Assembly (NCBI RefSeq): GCF_007035645.1
Contig: NZ_AP019632.1
Location: 1,302,001-1,366,000, forward strand
DNA from: Enterobacter asburiae
Lineage (GTDB): Bacteria; Pseudomonadota; Gammaproteobacteria; Enterobacterales; Enterobacteriaceae
Direction of reading: 5' to 3'
DNA length: 64,000 bases
Part shown: positions 28,381-38,365 of the stretch, one piece after another
Layout of the letters: the number at the start of each line of letters is the position of its first letter
Numbering within the stretch: position 1 is the stretch's first letter
Notes under the pieces: generated by a model
What the model saw: only the letters and a program-made list of their open reading frames with translations
Told to the model about the DNA's origin: nothing
The model's database searches: none
Translations under genes and position numbers: made by a program

Positions 28381-29910
28381 ATGTTACTACCCTGGCTAAT
28401 ATTAATTCCCTTCATCGGCGGCTTCCTGTGCTGGCAGACTGAACGCTTTGGCGTGAAGATGCCGCGCTGGATCGCGCTGATCACCATGGGATTGACGCTC
28501 GCGCTTGGCCTGCAACTGTGGTTGCAGGGCGGTTACTCACTGACCCAGTCTGCGGGCATTCCGCAGTGGCAGTCTGAGTTCATCCTGCCGTGGATCCCGC
28601 GTTTCGGCATTACGATCCACCTGGCGATTGACGGTCTGTCGCTGCTGATGGTGGTGCTGACCGGTCTGCTCGGCGTTCTGGCGGTACTTTGCTCCTGGCG
28701 AGAAATCGAAAAATACCAGGGCTTCTTCCACCTGAACCTGATGTGGATCCTGGGCGGCGTGATCGGCGTGTTCCTTGCCATCGACATGTTCCTGTTCTTC
28801 TTCTTCTGGGAGATGATGCTGGTGCCGATGTACTTCCTGATCGCGCTGTGGGGCCACAAGGCGTCCGACGGTAAAACGCGTATCACGGCGGCAACCAAGT
28901 TCTTCATCTATACCCAGGCGAGTGGTCTGGTGATGTTGATTGCTATTCTGGCGCTGGTGTTTGTTCACCACAACGCGACCGGAACCTGGACCTTCAACTA
29001 CGAAGATCTGCTGAAAACGCCAATGTCCCACGGCGTTGAATACCTGCTGATGCTGGGCTTCTTCATCGCGTTCGCGGTGAAAATGCCGGTCGTTCCGCTG
29101 CACGGCTGGCTGCCAGACGCGCACTCTCAGGCACCAACGGCGGGTTCCGTTGACCTGGCGGGCATCTTGCTGAAAACGGCGGCCTACGGTCTGCTGCGTT
29201 TCGCACTGCCGCTGTTCCCGAATGCCTCCGCAGAGTTCGCACCGATTGCCATGTGGCTGGGTGTGATCGGTATCTTCTACGGTGCCTGGATGGCCTTCAC
29301 GCAGTACGACATCAAGCGTCTGATTGCCTACACCTCCGTTTCCCACATGGGCTTCGTGCTGATTGCTATCTACACCGGCAGCCAGCTGGCGTACCAGGGC
29401 GCGGTGATCCAGATGATTGCGCACGGTCTGTCCGCAGCCGGCCTCTTCATCCTGTGCGGTCAGCTGTACGAACGTCTGCATACCCGCGACATGCGCATGA
29501 TGGGCGGCCTGTGGAGCAAAATTAAATGGCTGCCAGCGCTGTCCATGTTCTTTGCAGTGGCTACCCTGGGGATGCCGGGTACCGGTAACTTCGTCGGCGA
29601 ATTTATGATTCTGTTCGGCAGCTTCAAAGTGGTACCGGTGATTACCGTGATCTCCACCTTTGGTCTGGTGTTCGCTTCCGTGTACTCGCTGGCGATGCTG
29701 CACCGCGCTTACTTCGGTAAAGCGAAGAGCGAAATTGCTGCACAAGAACTGCCGGGGATGTCGCTGCGTGAGCTGTTCATCATCCTGCTGCTGGTCGTAC
29801 TGCTGGTGCTGCTGGGCTTCTTCCCGCAGCCGATTCTGGATACCTCGCATAGCGCGATGGGTAACATCCAGCAGTGGTTTGTTAATTCTGCTTCTACTAC
29901 AAGGCCGTAA
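28381..29910 (+). CDS. nuoM: NADH dehydrogenase I subunit M (antiporter-like)
   Basis: This 509-residue Mrp-like proton-pumping membrane subunit has about 14 helices. The conserved glutamate is in helix 5 (FFFFFWEMMLVPMYFL, near residue 144) and the lysine in AVKMPVVPLHGWLPDAHSQAPTAGS (near 234). The length equals E. coli NuoM and the identity appears very high. GGAATG upstream supports the ATG at 28381. The nuoN gene follows after 6 nt. Confidence 0.97.
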   Translation: MLLPWLILIPFIGGFLCWQTERFGVKMPRWIALITMGLTLALGLQLWLQGGYSLTQSAGIPQWQSEFILPWIPRFGITIHLAIDGLSLLMVVLTGLLGVLAVLCSWREIEKYQGFFHLNLMWILGGVIGVFLAIDMFLFFFFWEMMLVPMYFLIALWGHKASDGKTRITAATKFFIYTQASGLVMLIAILALVFVHHNATGTWTFNYEDLLKTPMSHGVEYLLMLGFFIAFAVKMPVVPLHGWLPDAHSQAPTAGSVDLAGILLKTAAYGLLRFALPLFPNASAEFAPIAMWLGVIGIFYGAWMAFTQYDIKRLIAYTSVSHMGFVLIAIYTGSQLAYQGAVIQMIAHGLSAAGLFILCGQLYERLHTRDMRMMGGLWSKIKWLPALSMFFAVATLGMPGTGNFVGEFMILFGSFKVVPVITVISTFGLVFASVYSLAMLHRAYFGKAKSEIAAQELPGMSLRELFIILLLVVLLVLLGFFPQPILDTSHSAMGNIQQWFVNSASTTRP

Positions 29911-29916
29911 TTCGCC

Positions 29917-31374
29917 ATGACAATAACTCCACAACAACTGATCGCGCTGCTACCGCTGCTGATCGTCGGATTGACGGTGGTGGTTGTGATGCTCTCCATT
30001 GCGTGGCGACGCAATCACTTCCTGAATGCCACGCTGTCGGTCATCGGCCTGAACGCCGCGTTAGTCTCTCTCTGGTTTGTTGGCCAGGGTGGGGCGATGG
30101 ACGTCACCCCGCTGATGCGCGTTGATGGTTACGCCATGCTGTATACCGGTCTGGTGCTGCTGGCGAGCCTGGCAACCTGTACCTTTGCGTACCCGTGGCT
30201 CGAAGGCTACAACGACAACAAAGAAGAGTTTTACCTGCTGGTTCTGATTGCCGCGCTGGGCGGCATTCTGCTGGCGAATGCGAACCACCTGGCCGCTCTG
30301 TTCCTCGGTATTGAGCTGATCTCTCTGCCGCTGTTCGGCCTGATTGGTTACGCCTTCCGTCAGAAGCGCTCCCTGGAAGCAAGCATCAAGTACACCATTC
30401 TGTCTGCTGCGGCATCCTCGTTCCTGCTGTTTGGTATTGCGCTGCTGTACGCACAGTCCGGTAACCTCTCTTTCATGGCGCTCGGCAAGAGCCTCGGTGA
30501 CGGCATGCTGCATGAGCCGCTGCTGCTGGCGGGTCTGGGCATGATGATTGTTGGCCTCGGCTTCAAACTCTCTCTGGTGCCGTTCCACCTGTGGACGCCA
30601 GACGTATACCAGGGCGCTCCGGCTCCGGTGTCGACCTTCCTGGCGACGGCGAGCAAGATCGCTATCTTCGGTGTGGTCATGCGTCTGTTCCTGTACGCGC
30701 CGGTTGGTGACAGCGAAGCGGTTCGCGTGGTGCTGGGCATTATCGCGTTCGTCTCCATCATCTTCGGTAACCTGATGGCGCTGAGCCAGACCAACATCAA
30801 GCGTCTGCTGGGCTACTCGTCTATCTCTCATCTGGGCTACCTGATGGTGGCGCTGATTGCGCTGCAGAGCGGCGAGATGTCAATGGAAGCCGTGGGCGTG
30901 TATCTGGCCGGTTACCTGTTCAGCAGCCTCGGCGCCTTCGGCGTGGTGAGCCTGATGTCCAGCCCGTACCGTGGCCCGGATGCCGATTCACTGTTCTCCT
31001 ACCGTGGTCTGTTCTGGCACCGTCCGATCCTGTCCGCGGTAATGACCGTGATGATGCTCTCTCTGGCAGGTATCCCGATGACGCTCGGCTTTATCGGTAA
31101 GTTCTACGTGCTGGCCGTCGGTGTGCAGGCGCACCTGTGGTGGCTGACCGCGGGCGTGGTTATCGGCTCCGCGATTGGCCTCTACTACTACCTGCGCGTG
31201 GCCGTGAGCCTGTACCTGAGCGCGCCTCAGCAGCTCAATCGTGATGCCCCAACCAACTGGCAGTACAGCGCCGGTGGTATCGTCGTGCTTATCTCCGCAC
31301 TGCTGGTGCTGATCTTCGGTATCTATCCGCAGCCGCTGATTGATATCGTGCAGCGAGCGATGCCGCTGATGTAA
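29917..31374 (+). CDS. nuoN: NADH dehydrogenase I subunit N (antiporter-like)
   Basis: This 485-residue last subunit of complex I, with about 14 helices, is the antiporter-like pump nearest the NuoA/J/K/H core. The helix 5 glutamate is in [21 protein letters not shown] near residue 133 and the lysine in [27 protein letters not shown] near 217. It ends the operon and is followed at once by a strong terminator. Only scattered conservative changes from E. coli NuoN were noticed. Confidence 0.97.
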   Translation: MTITPQQLIALLPLLIVGLTVVVVMLSIAWRRNHFLNATLSVIGLNAALVSLWFVGQGGAMDVTPLMRVDGYAMLYTGLVLLASLATCTFAYPWLEGYNDNKEEFYLLVLIAALGGILLANANHLAALFLGIELISLPLFGLIGYAFRQKRSLEASIKYTILSAAASSFLLFGIALLYAQSGNLSFMALGKSLGDGMLHEPLLLAGLGMMIVGLGFKLSLVPFHLWTPDVYQGAPAPVSTFLATASKIAIFGVVMRLFLYAPVGDSEAVRVVLGIIAFVSIIFGNLMALSQTNIKRLLGYSSISHLGYLMVALIALQSGEMSMEAVGVYLAGYLFSSLGAFGVVSLMSSPYRGPDADSLFSYRGLFWHRPILSAVMTVMMLSLAGIPMTLGFIGKFYVLAVGVQAHLWWLTAGVVIGSAIGLYYYLRVAVSLYLSAPQQLNRDAPTNWQYSAGGIVVLISALLVLIFGIYPQPLIDIVQRAMPLM

Positions 31375-31383
31375 GGTGAAAGC

Positions 31384-31410
31384 AAAAAGGCAACGAAAGT
31401 TGCCTTTTTT
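31384..31410 (+). terminator. Rho-independent terminator of the nuo operon
   Basis: AAAAAGGCAAC (31384-31394), GAAA tetraloop, GTTGCCTTTTT (31399-31409): a perfect 11-bp stem ending in six T. The A-run on the 5' side gives partial function on the opposite strand. Confidence 0.93.
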
Positions 31411-31420
31411 AATGTTTGCG

Positions 31421-31454
31421 CCCTCTCCCGGTGGGAGAGGGACGGGGTGAGGGC
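31421..31454. repeat. GGGAGAGGG hairpin/G-tract element, copy 1
   Basis: CCCTCTCCC and GGGAGAGGG form a hairpin, followed by ACGGGGTGAGGGC. On the plus strand the G-tracts at 31433-31435, 31439-31441, 31444-31447 and 31451-31453 fit G3-N1-7 repeated four times. Related copies lie at 50290-50328 and 60937-60975. The element type is common between genes in Enterobacter and Klebsiella chromosomes (from memory). Confidence 0.8.
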
Positions 31455-31472
31455 ACCAGCCCGCACGTAACG

Positions 31473-31499
31473 AAAAAACCCGCCTCGGCGGGTTTTTTT
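31473..31499. terminator. Bidirectional rho-independent terminator between nuoN and cheV
   Basis: A-run 31473-31478, CCCGC (31479-31483), loop CTCG, GCGGG (31488-31492), T-run 31493-31499. The fully paired A and T flanks let it work in both directions, serving cheV on the minus strand and backing up the nuo terminator on plus. Confidence 0.88.
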
Positions 31500-31504
31500 A
31501 TGGT

Positions 31505-31573
31505 TTGCCCAGCGGCGCTACGCTTGCAGGGCCTACGGGTTTTGTAGGTCGGGTAAGCGTAGCGCCACCCGAC
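31505..31573. repeat. Pair of inverted REP units (BIME-like)
   Basis: Left unit: a CCCAGCGGCGCTACGCTTGC core followed by AGGGCCTACGGG. Right unit: GTCGGGT (31548-31554) with ACCCGAC (31567-31573) around AAGCGTAGCGCC. The cores GGCGCTACGC and GCGTAGCGCC are reverse complements, so the two REPs face each other. The right unit touches the cheV stop codon. Confidence 0.7.
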
Positions 31574-32577
31574 TAAGCCAGCTGCTTCCGGCTAATCAAC
31601 GGTCCGTCAATCTTCTTCATCGAGCGGTCCAGCACTTCCTCAATCACCGACGACAGTTCGTTCAGCTCAAACTTCGCCACATACCCGTCCGCCTTCACCT
31701 TGCGAATATGGTCTTCGTTGGCGTTGCCGGAAAGGGAAGAGTGGATCACGACCGGAATGTCCTTCAATATCGGGTCGGTTTTGATTTTGCGCGTCAGCGT
31801 AAAACCGTCCATCTCCGGCATTTCGAGGTCGGTCAGCACCAGAGCGATCTTATCGGTGATGGGAACCCCTTCAGCCTGGGCCTGCGCCGCCAGCACGCCG
31901 ATTTTTTCCCACGCGTCTTTGCCGGTGATATGCAGCTGTGCCGGGATCTCCATGGCCTGCAGACCTTTTTCCAGCATCGAGCGCGCCACTTTGGAGTCTT
32001 CCGCGACGATGGCGACAGCGCCCGGTTTGATATGGAATTTGGTGGTCTTCAGGTTCGTGGCGTGCAGATCGTGATTGGCCGGGGTGATGTCATACAGGAT
32101 CTGCTCAACGTCCAGCACCATCGCCAGATCGTTGGTATCGGTCTTCTCGTCAAGACACGCGATGCTGGTGATGTAGCGACCGCTGACGGCGGTTTCCGCC
32201 GCATGCACCTGCTTCCAGTCCAGACGCATGATGTTCTCAACCGATTCCACGGCAAACGCCTGCACGCTGCGCGCATACTCGGTGATCAGCAGGATGTTCA
32301 GCCCGGTGGTTGGCTTACAGCCCGCCACGGCGGCCAGGTCAATCACCGGGATCACCTGATCGCGTATATTCACCATTCCCATCAGAGGTGACTTCATCCC
32401 GGCGGGTTTCGTGAACTCCGGCATCGGCACAATTTCACGCAGCTTAAAGACGTTAATGCCAAACAGCTCGGATTTATTTTCGTTCAGAGAGGTGCCAAGA
32501 CGGAACAGCAACAGTTCAAAACGGTTCGACAGGGTCAGATTCGCCCTGTCATCAATATCTTTCTGGAAATTATCCAT
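31573..32577 (-). CDS. cheV: Chemotaxis coupling/response-regulator protein CheV
   Basis: This 334-residue CheW-receiver fusion has a CheW-like coupling domain at about residues 20-165 (GINVFKLREIVPMP; MVNIRDQVIPVIDL) and a receiver domain at about 187-315. The receiver has the acidic pair Glu193-Asp194, phosphoacceptor Asp250 in LVLTDLEMPEMDG, and a later Lys in GYVAKFEL. CheV couples chemoreceptors to CheA and takes part in adaptation. E. coli K-12 lacks it, whereas Salmonella has it near nuo (from memory). It lies alone, away from other che genes, with its own minus-strand transcription. Confidence 0.93.
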   Translation of the reverse strand: MDNFQKDIDDRANLTLSNRFELLLFRLGTSLNENKSELFGINVFKLREIVPMPEFTKPAGMKSPLMGMVNIRDQVIPVIDLAAVAGCKPTTGLNILLITEYARSVQAFAVESVENIMRLDWKQVHAAETAVSGRYITSIACLDEKTDTNDLAMVLDVEQILYDITPANHDLHATNLKTTKFHIKPGAVAIVAEDSKVARSMLEKGLQAMEIPAQLHITGKDAWEKIGVLAAQAQAEGVPITDKIALVLTDLEMPEMDGFTLTRKIKTDPILKDIPVVIHSSLSGNANEDHIRKVKADGYVAKFELNELSSVIEEVLDRSMKKIDGPLISRKQLA

Positions 32578-32641
32578 TCTACCCTCGAGAGAAATGCTGA
32601 CCTTTTAATCGTTATCGGCATCCTCAGGGAAAAATGAAGGA

Positions 32642-33559
32642 CTAAACGCTAACCTGAGCGAAATCTTCGGCCAGCTCAGATTCCGGAAACAGCGCGCGGC
32701 ACTCTGCCAGCAGGTTTGCGCATCCCCGCGCGTCGTAGCGCGAGCTGACATGAGTGACGATGAGCCGCCCGACGCCCGCGTCACGGGCAAGCTGTGCCGC
32801 CTGACGCGTGGAGCTATGGCCCCGGCTGTTGGCTTTCTCTTCCATCGCCGTTTCAAGCGTCGCTTCATGCACCATGACGTCCACGCCCTGGGCCAGAGTG
32901 AGCGCCGCCGGGCACGGGGCCGTATCGCCAAAAATCGCCAGTTTTTTGCCGGGCTGCGGTGCGGCGAGATAATCCTGGCCGTTTATGACGCGTCCGTCCT
33001 CCAGCGTGACGGTCTCTCCGTGCTTCAGACGCTGGAACAGCGGCCCGGGTTTTACGCCGTCGGCCATCAGCGCGGCGGCATCCAGCGCGCCGGGTTTATC
33101 ATGCGCATCAATACGGTAGCCATAGCACTCCACAGGATGATTGAGCGGTTGAGCGGTAACCCGATAATCCCCGTCGTCGAATACCAGCCCTTCGGCAATC
33201 TCAATGACCTCCAGCGGATAATCTGTCCATGACCCGCTCAGGCGCAGCGTAGTTTCGACAAATTCACGAATACCCGCTGGCCCGTAAATCGTCAGCGGGT
33301 TGGCGTTACCGGCCATCGAGCGGCTGCACAGCAGGCCGGGAAGGCCAAACAGGTGGTCGCCATGCAGATGGGTGATAAAAATTTTATCCAGCTTGCCGGG
33401 GTGGTAAGCGGTGTGTAACAGCTGATGCTGCGTCCCTTCACCGCAGTCAAACAGCCACAGCCCGCCGCGGGTGGGATGCTTAAGATCCAGCAGGATCGCC
33501 GTCACGTTTCGTGAGCGGGTTGGCACGCCAGCGGACGTACCCAGAAAAATCAGTTCCAT
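32642..33559 (-). CDS. rbn: Ribonuclease BN / RNase Z
   Basis: This 305-residue metallo-beta-lactamase-fold endonuclease/exonuclease processes tRNA 3' ends (older name elaC). The zinc motif HLHGDH gives His64, His66, Asp68 and His69. FGDTAPC (near 210) and the C-terminal motifs VMVHEATLE and SSRYDARG supply further ligands and the RNase Z signature. The length equals E. coli Rbn. It is divergent from elaA, with 71 nt between start codons. Confidence 0.95.
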   Translation of the reverse strand: MELIFLGTSAGVPTRSRNVTAILLDLKHPTRGGLWLFDCGEGTQHQLLHTAYHPGKLDKIFITHLHGDHLFGLPGLLCSRSMAGNANPLTIYGPAGIREFVETTLRLSGSWTDYPLEVIEIAEGLVFDDGDYRVTAQPLNHPVECYGYRIDAHDKPGALDAAALMADGVKPGPLFQRLKHGETVTLEDGRVINGQDYLAAPQPGKKLAIFGDTAPCPAALTLAQGVDVMVHEATLETAMEEKANSRGHSSTRQAAQLARDAGVGRLIVTHVSSRYDARGCANLLAECRALFPESELAEDFAQVSV

Positions 33560-33630
33560 AACGCAATCAGCCCTTTGCCGAACGGGGAGGGGTTTAGTAT
33601 AACGTGATGAACCCCAGGAAGGAGACTGAC

Positions 33631-34092
33631 ATGATCCAGTGGCAAGATTTACATCATAGCGACCTCACCGTTCATTCACTTTACGCCCTGCTGAAGCTGC
33701 GCTGTGAAGTGTTTGTTGTGGAACAGACCTGCCCGTATCAGGACATCGATGGTGATGACCTTGTCGGTGAGAACCGCCATATCCTCGGCTGGCGGGATAA
33801 CGAGCTGGTGGCGTATGCGAGGATTCTGAAAAGCGAAGACGATTTTGAGCCCGTCGTCATTGGCCGCGTCATCATTAGCGGCAAAGCGCGAGGGGAAAAA
33901 CTGGGCTATCAGCTGATGGAAAAAACGCTGGAGGCGTGCCGGAAACAGTGGCCGGACAAGGCGTTATACCTCGGCGCGCAGGCGCATCTTCAATCCTTTT
34001 ACGGGCACTTTGGCTTTGCGCCAGTGACGGAGGTATACGATGAAGATGGCATTCCGCACGTCGGCATGGCGCGAGAAGTGAAACAGGCGTAA
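33631..34092 (+). CDS. elaA: GNAT-family acetyltransferase ElaA
   Basis: This 153-residue GNAT protein has the acetyl-CoA binding motif [19 protein letters not shown] near residues 77-96 and a conserved [17 protein letters not shown] in the last third. Its substrate is not established in any species I can name. ATG at 33631 is preferred over one at 33604 because GGAG at 33621-33624 sits 6 nt upstream and the product then begins MIQWQDLHH, aligned with the E. coli start. The elaB gene follows 53 nt after its stop codon. Confidence 0.93.
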   Translation: MIQWQDLHHSDLTVHSLYALLKLRCEVFVVEQTCPYQDIDGDDLVGENRHILGWRDNELVAYARILKSEDDFEPVVIGRVIISGKARGEKLGYQLMEKTLEACRKQWPDKALYLGAQAHLQSFYGHFGFAPVTEVYDEDGIPHVGMAREVKQA

Positions 34093-34145
34093 TGGCATCT
34101 CGTTGGCTATAGTTAGCGGACTGGTGTACTAACATGGAGAAAAAT

Positions 34146-34451
34146 ATGTCATTTCAATCCTGGGATACCCGTATCGACGACGACCTGGCCTTGCTGAGCG
34201 AAACGCTGGAAGAGGTGTTACGTTCCTCCGGCGACCCTGCCGATCAGAAATATATTGAGCTAAAAGCCCGTGCCGAGCAGGCGCTGCATGAAGTGAAAAA
34301 CCGCGTCAGCCATGCGTCAGATACTTACTACTACCGTGCCAAAAAAGCGGTGTATCGTGCCGATGATTACGTGCATGAAAAACCGTGGCAGGGTATTGGG
34401 GTGGGTGCTGCCGTTGGGCTGGTGCTGGGGCTGCTGTTAGCCCGTCGTTAA
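34146..34451 (+). CDS. elaB: ElaB, DUF883-family membrane-anchored stress protein
   Basis: This 101-residue protein of the ElaB/YqjD/YgaM family has a long helical, coiled-coil-prone body (DDDLALLSETLEEVL to YYYRAKKAVYRADDYVHEKPW). A single C-terminal transmembrane helix of glycine and leucine residues ends in ARR, so it is tail-anchored. E. coli ElaB is RpoS-induced and binds ribosomes at the membrane (from memory). The start at 34146 is chosen because GGAG at 34136-34139 precedes it; the in-frame ATG at 34134 overlaps that site. Confidence 0.94.
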   Translation: MSFQSWDTRIDDDLALLSETLEEVLRSSGDPADQKYIELKARAEQALHEVKNRVSHASDTYYYRAKKAVYRADDYVHEKPWQGIGVGAAVGLVLGLLLARR

Positions 34452-34504
34452 GCCGCTTAACCACTCCCTATACGTGGGTACTGCTATTTATGGCCAGTAC
34501 CCCG

Positions 34505-34510
34505 TATAAT
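34505..34510 (+). promoter_or_regulatory. Candidate -10 element for menF
   Basis: A consensus TATAAT lies 28 nt upstream of the menF GTG. At 17 nt spacing the -35 hexamer would be TGCTAT, a weak match, so promoter strength is uncertain. It is the best candidate for the start of men transcription in this gap. Confidence 0.4.
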
Positions 34511-34537
34511 ACGAGGTTTTAACAGGGAGAGGTTCGC

Positions 34538-35833
34538 GTGAATTCGATTTTCCTCGCGCTGGAGCAACTGCGTACCCAGCTATCGCAAGCGTTACCCGCA
34601 GCACCCGGCATACGTCATTTCGACGTCTCTTTCCCGTTAAACGACGCCTTCGATCCCCTCGCCTGGCTGGGCGAGCAGCAGTGTTATCCGCAGTTTTACT
34701 GGCAGCAGCGTAACGGCGATGAAGAGCTGGCCGCGCTGGGGGCGGTCAACCAATTTTCCTCTCTGGCATTAGCCTCGCAGTTTTTGCGCGAGCAAAATGC
34801 GGCGCAAGATACTCGCATCTGCGGCCTGAACGCCTTTAATCCCGAACAGGGGAGCCTCTTTTTACCGCGACTGCTCTGGCGACGTACCGCCGGCAACGCC
34901 ACGCTGCGCCTGCAGCTCTGGAGCGACCGCTCGCTTGTGGAGGATGCCCGCGTCGCGCAGGATTTTTTACAGCGGCTTCGTCCTGCCAAATCTATCCGTC
35001 CGCTCTCCGTGCAGGTTGAGCACGAAACCCATCAGCCGCAGCAGGCCGAATGGCTGAAACTTATCCGCAGGGCGACGGAGACCATCGCGCGCGGTGAGTT
35101 TGAAAAAGTGGTGCTCGCCAGGGCAACCGATCTGCAGTTCACGCAGCGCGTTAACCCCGTCGCGCTGATGGCCGCCAGCCGCGCCCTGAATTTACATTGC
35201 TATCATTTCTGCATGGTATTCGACGCCAGCAACGCGTTTCTCGGCTCTACGCCCGAGCGTCTCTGGCGTCGGCGCGGCAAGCTGCTGCGCACGGAAGCGC
35301 TGGCGGGTACCGTCGCCAGCCACAATGATGATAAACAGGCGCAGCGTCTGGGCGAGTGGCTGCTGAACGATGATAAAAACCAGCGCGAAAATATGCTGGT
35401 GGTGGAAGATATCTGCCAGCGTCTTCAGCACTCTACGCAGACGCTTGAGGTACTGCCCCCCCAGGTGGTACGCCTGCGTAAGGTGCAGCATTTGCGCCGC
35501 TGTATCTGGACCGAGCTGAAACAGGCCGACGACGAGCAGTGTCTGCTCATGTTGCAGCCGACCGCGGCCGTTGCCGGATTACCCCGACAGCCCGCGCGCG
35601 AGTTCATCCAGAAGGTTGAACCCTTTAACCGCGAGTGGTATGCCGGTTCGGCCGGGTACTTATCCCCCGAACAGAGTGAGTTCTGCGTGGCGCTGCGCTC
35701 CGCGCGCGTTCAGGAGGACTCCCTGCGGCTCTACGCCGGCGCCGGTATTGTCAGCGGATCTGACCCGGAGCAGGAGTGGCAGGAGATTGAAAACAAAGCC
35801 GCCGGATTGCGCTCTCTGCTCCTAAGGGATTAA
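34538..35833 (+). CDS. menF: Isochorismate synthase, menaquinone-specific
   Basis: This 431-residue chorismate-binding enzyme makes isochorismate, the first committed step of menaquinone synthesis. The family core is in the second half: a general-base lysine region [13 protein letters not shown] near 190, [12 protein letters not shown] near 248, VVEDICQRL near 288, [15 protein letters not shown] near 340 and the C-terminal [23 protein letters not shown]. The length equals E. coli MenF. The start is GTG at 34538, preceded by AGGGAGAGG. It leads the menFDHBCE cluster. Confidence 0.96.
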   Translation: MNSIFLALEQLRTQLSQALPAAPGIRHFDVSFPLNDAFDPLAWLGEQQCYPQFYWQQRNGDEELAALGAVNQFSSLALASQFLREQNAAQDTRICGLNAFNPEQGSLFLPRLLWRRTAGNATLRLQLWSDRSLVEDARVAQDFLQRLRPAKSIRPLSVQVEHETHQPQQAEWLKLIRRATETIARGEFEKVVLARATDLQFTQRVNPVALMAASRALNLHCYHFCMVFDASNAFLGSTPERLWRRRGKLLRTEALAGTVASHNDDKQAQRLGEWLLNDDKNQRENMLVVEDICQRLQHSTQTLEVLPPQVVRLRKVQHLRRCIWTELKQADDEQCLLMLQPTAAVAGLPRQPAREFIQKVEPFNREWYAGSAGYLSPEQSEFCVALRSARVQEDSLRLYAGAGIVSGSDPEQEWQEIENKAAGLRSLLLRD

Positions 35834-35921
35834 TACAGATTCGCGCAATCCCGATTCATATCAAAATTCCAATTTTTTCTATTATTTATACTGTGTCGCA
35901 TTCTTGATACCGGACAATCTC

Positions 35922-37592
35922 ATGTCAGTAAGTTCTTTTAACCGACGCTGGGCGGCGGTGATCCTTGAAGCCCTGACGCGCCATGGCGTCAGGCACGTGT
36001 GTATTGCACCGGGTTCTCGCTCAACGCCGCTGACGCTGGCGGCCGCAGAAAACCGGGCGTTGATTCACCACACCCACTTTGATGAACGCGGCCTCGGGCA
36101 TCTGGCGCTGGGTCTGGCGAAAGTCAGCAAAGAACCTGTGGCGGTGATCGTCACCTCCGGTACCGCCGTGGCGAACCTCTATCCGGCCCTGATAGAAGCC
36201 GGGTTAACGGGTGAAAGACTGATCTTACTGACGGCCGATCGTCCCCCTGAGCTTATCGACTGCGGCGCCAATCAGGCCATTCGCCAGCCGGGGCTCTTTT
36301 CTTCGCATCCCTCGCAGACGATTTCGTTACCGCGTCCCACCCAGGATATTCCGGCAAGCTGGCTGGTCTCCACTGTCGATCACGCCATGGAGACGTTGCG
36401 CAGCGGGGCGCTGCATATCAACTGCCCGTTTGCCGAGCCGCTCTACGGCGAGCTGGACGACACCGGTCTTGACTGGCAGCAGTCCCTCGGCGACTGGTGG
36501 CAGAGTGAAAAACCGTGGCTGCGCGAACAGACGCATCTTGAGAGCGCGAAGCAGCGCGACTGGTTCTTCTGGCGGCAGAAGCGCGGCGTGGTGATTGCCG
36601 GGCGCATGAGCGCCGCCGAAGGCAAGTTGGTTGCCGAATGGGCGCAAACCCTTGGCTGGCCGCTGATTGGCGACGTGCTTTCGCAGACCGGTCAGCCGCT
36701 GCCGTGCGCCGATCTCTGGCTGGGTAACGCGAAAGCGGTCACCGAGCTTGCGCAGGCGCAGATTGTGGTCCAGCTTGGATCGAGTTTGACCGGCAAACGG
36801 TTACTGCAGTGGCAGGCCACCTGCACGCCGGAAGAGTACTGGCTGGTGGATTCGCTGGAAGGACGGCTTGACCCGGCGCACCACCGCGGCCGTCGTCTGG
36901 TCAGCAGTATCGACGCCTGGCTGACGCTTCATCCGGCTGAGAAACGCAAGCCCTGGGCGGTGGCTATACCGGACCTTTCGCGCCAGGCGTGGGAACTGAC
37001 CAAAGCGCACTGTGAAGCGTTTAGCGAAGCCGGGCTGGCGCACCGCATTCGCCAGTACCTGCCTGAACAGGGGCAGCTGTTTGTCGGCAACAGCCTCGTC
37101 GTGCGGCTGATTGACGCTTTCTCGAAGCTGCCCGCGGGCTACCCGGTGTACAGCAACCGCGGTGCCAGCGGCATCGACGGGCTGATCTCTACGGCGGCGG
37201 GCGTGCAGCGCGCCAGCGCGAAATCGACGCTGGCGATCGTGGGCGATCTCTCCGCGCTCTACGATCTCAACGCGCTGGCGCTGCTGCGTCAGGCGTCAGC
37301 CCCGTTTGTGCTGATTGTGGTCAACAACAACGGCGGGCAGATTTTCTCCCTGCTGCCAACGCCGCAGAGCGAGCGCGAGCGCTTCTATCTGATGCCTCAG
37401 AACGTGCAGTTCGAACACGCCGCGGCGATGTTTCGCCTGAAATACCATCGCCCGGAAAGCTGGGAACAGCTGGACGCGGCGTTAAGCAGCGCCTGGAAAC
37501 AGCCGGGCGCGACGCTGATTGAGCTGGTGGTGAACGAGGCTGACGGTGCGCAGGCCCTGCAAAGCCTGCTGGCGCAGGTGAGCCAGCTGTGA
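35922..37592 (+). CDS. menD: SEPHCHC synthase
   Basis: This 556-residue thiamine-diphosphate enzyme joins isochorismate and 2-oxoglutarate to give SEPHCHC, the second menaquinone step. The catalytic glutamate is in [15 protein letters not shown] near residue 55, with [17 protein letters not shown] near 80 and the TPP-pyrophosphate motif [15 protein letters not shown] near 440 followed by [16 protein letters not shown] at 35922 gives MSVSSFNRR and the E. coli length; the longer reading frame starts with an in-frame TTG and is rejected. The stop overlaps menH by 4 nt. Confidence 0.95.
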   Translation: MSVSSFNRRWAAVILEALTRHGVRHVCIAPGSRSTPLTLAAAENRALIHHTHFDERGLGHLALGLAKVSKEPVAVIVTSGTAVANLYPALIEAGLTGERLILLTADRPPELIDCGANQAIRQPGLFSSHPSQTISLPRPTQDIPASWLVSTVDHAMETLRSGALHINCPFAEPLYGELDDTGLDWQQSLGDWWQSEKPWLREQTHLESAKQRDWFFWRQKRGVVIAGRMSAAEGKLVAEWAQTLGWPLIGDVLSQTGQPLPCADLWLGNAKAVTELAQAQIVVQLGSSLTGKRLLQWQATCTPEEYWLVDSLEGRLDPAHHRGRRLVSSIDAWLTLHPAEKRKPWAVAIPDLSRQAWELTKAHCEAFSEAGLAHRIRQYLPEQGQLFVGNSLVVRLIDAFSKLPAGYPVYSNRGASGIDGLISTAAGVQRASAKSTLAIVGDLSALYDLNALALLRQASAPFVLIVVNNNGGQIFSLLPTPQSERERFYLMPQNVQFEHAAAMFRLKYHRPESWEQLDAALSSAWKQPGATLIELVVNEADGAQALQSLLAQVSQL

Positions 37593-38365
37593 TCCTCTCT
37601 GGCGTGAAGCAGGCTGGCAAACCGGGCTATCCCTGGCTGGTCTTTTTGCACGGTTTTTCGGGCGACCGCCGCGAGTGGCAGAGGGTCGGTGAAGGGCTCA
37701 GCGATTATCCCCGGCTGTATCTGGATCTGCCGGGGCACGGCGGATCCCGGAATCTGGGCGTGATGGGGTTTGACGAGATGAGCACGTTGCTCACCCGAAC
37801 CCTTCTTAGTTACAACATACTTAAATTCTGGCTCATCGGGTACTCCCTCGGCGGCCGCATTGCGATGTTTCATGCCTGCCAGCAGCCGAAGGGGCTGCTC
37901 GGGGTGATTGTTGAAGGTGGACACCCGGGCCTGCAGGATGCCGATGCGCGAAGTGCGCGGCTGGCGTCCGACCGCCGCTGGGCAACGCGTTTTCGCACCG
38001 AACCGCTGGAGAAGGTGTTCGCTGACTGGTACCAACAGCCCGTGTTCGCCTCCCTCACGGACGCCCAGCGCGATGCGCTTATTACCCTGCGCAGCCAGAA
38101 CAACGGCGCGACGCTGGCGATGATGCTTGAGACGACCTCGCTGGCCGTGCAGCCGGATTTGCGTGCCGCGCTTAGCGCACGCGATTTCTCTTTTGACTAT
38201 CTCTATGGCGAACGGGATGAGAAGTTCGCGGCCCTTGCCGCGGAAGTGAACGCCGTTCGCCATGCCATTCCAGACGCCGGACACAACGCCCACCGGGAAA
38301 ACCCCGATGCGGTTATCGCGAGTCTGGCTCAGATACTGCGTTATCGAATAAAGGACACTCTATGA
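37589..38365 (+). CDS. menH: SHCHC synthase (2-succinyl-6-hydroxy-cyclohexadiene-carboxylate synthase)
   Basis: This 258-residue alpha/beta-hydrolase-fold enzyme eliminates pyruvate from SEPHCHC. It has the oxyanion region [12 protein letters not shown], nucleophile elbow serine Ser86 in GYSLGGR, and the C-terminal histidine in [14 protein letters not shown] at 37589 is the start, overlapping the menD stop as GTGA. Its stop overlaps the menB start as ATGA. It is slightly longer than E. coli MenH at the C-terminus. Confidence 0.95.
   Translation: MILSGVKQAGKPGYPWLVFLHGFSGDRREWQRVGEGLSDYPRLYLDLPGHGGSRNLGVMGFDEMSTLLTRTLLSYNILKFWLIGYSLGGRIAMFHACQQPKGLLGVIVEGGHPGLQDADARSARLASDRRWATRFRTEPLEKVFADWYQQPVFASLTDAQRDALITLRSQNNGATLAMMLETTSLAVQPDLRAALSARDFSFDYLYGERDEKFAALAAEVNAVRHAIPDAGHNAHRENPDAVIASLAQILRYRIKDTL

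Noticed and set aside
35904..35921. TTG-initiated extension of menD
   Set aside because: The ATG at 35922 gives the exact E. coli length and N-terminus; the TTG has no ribosome site.
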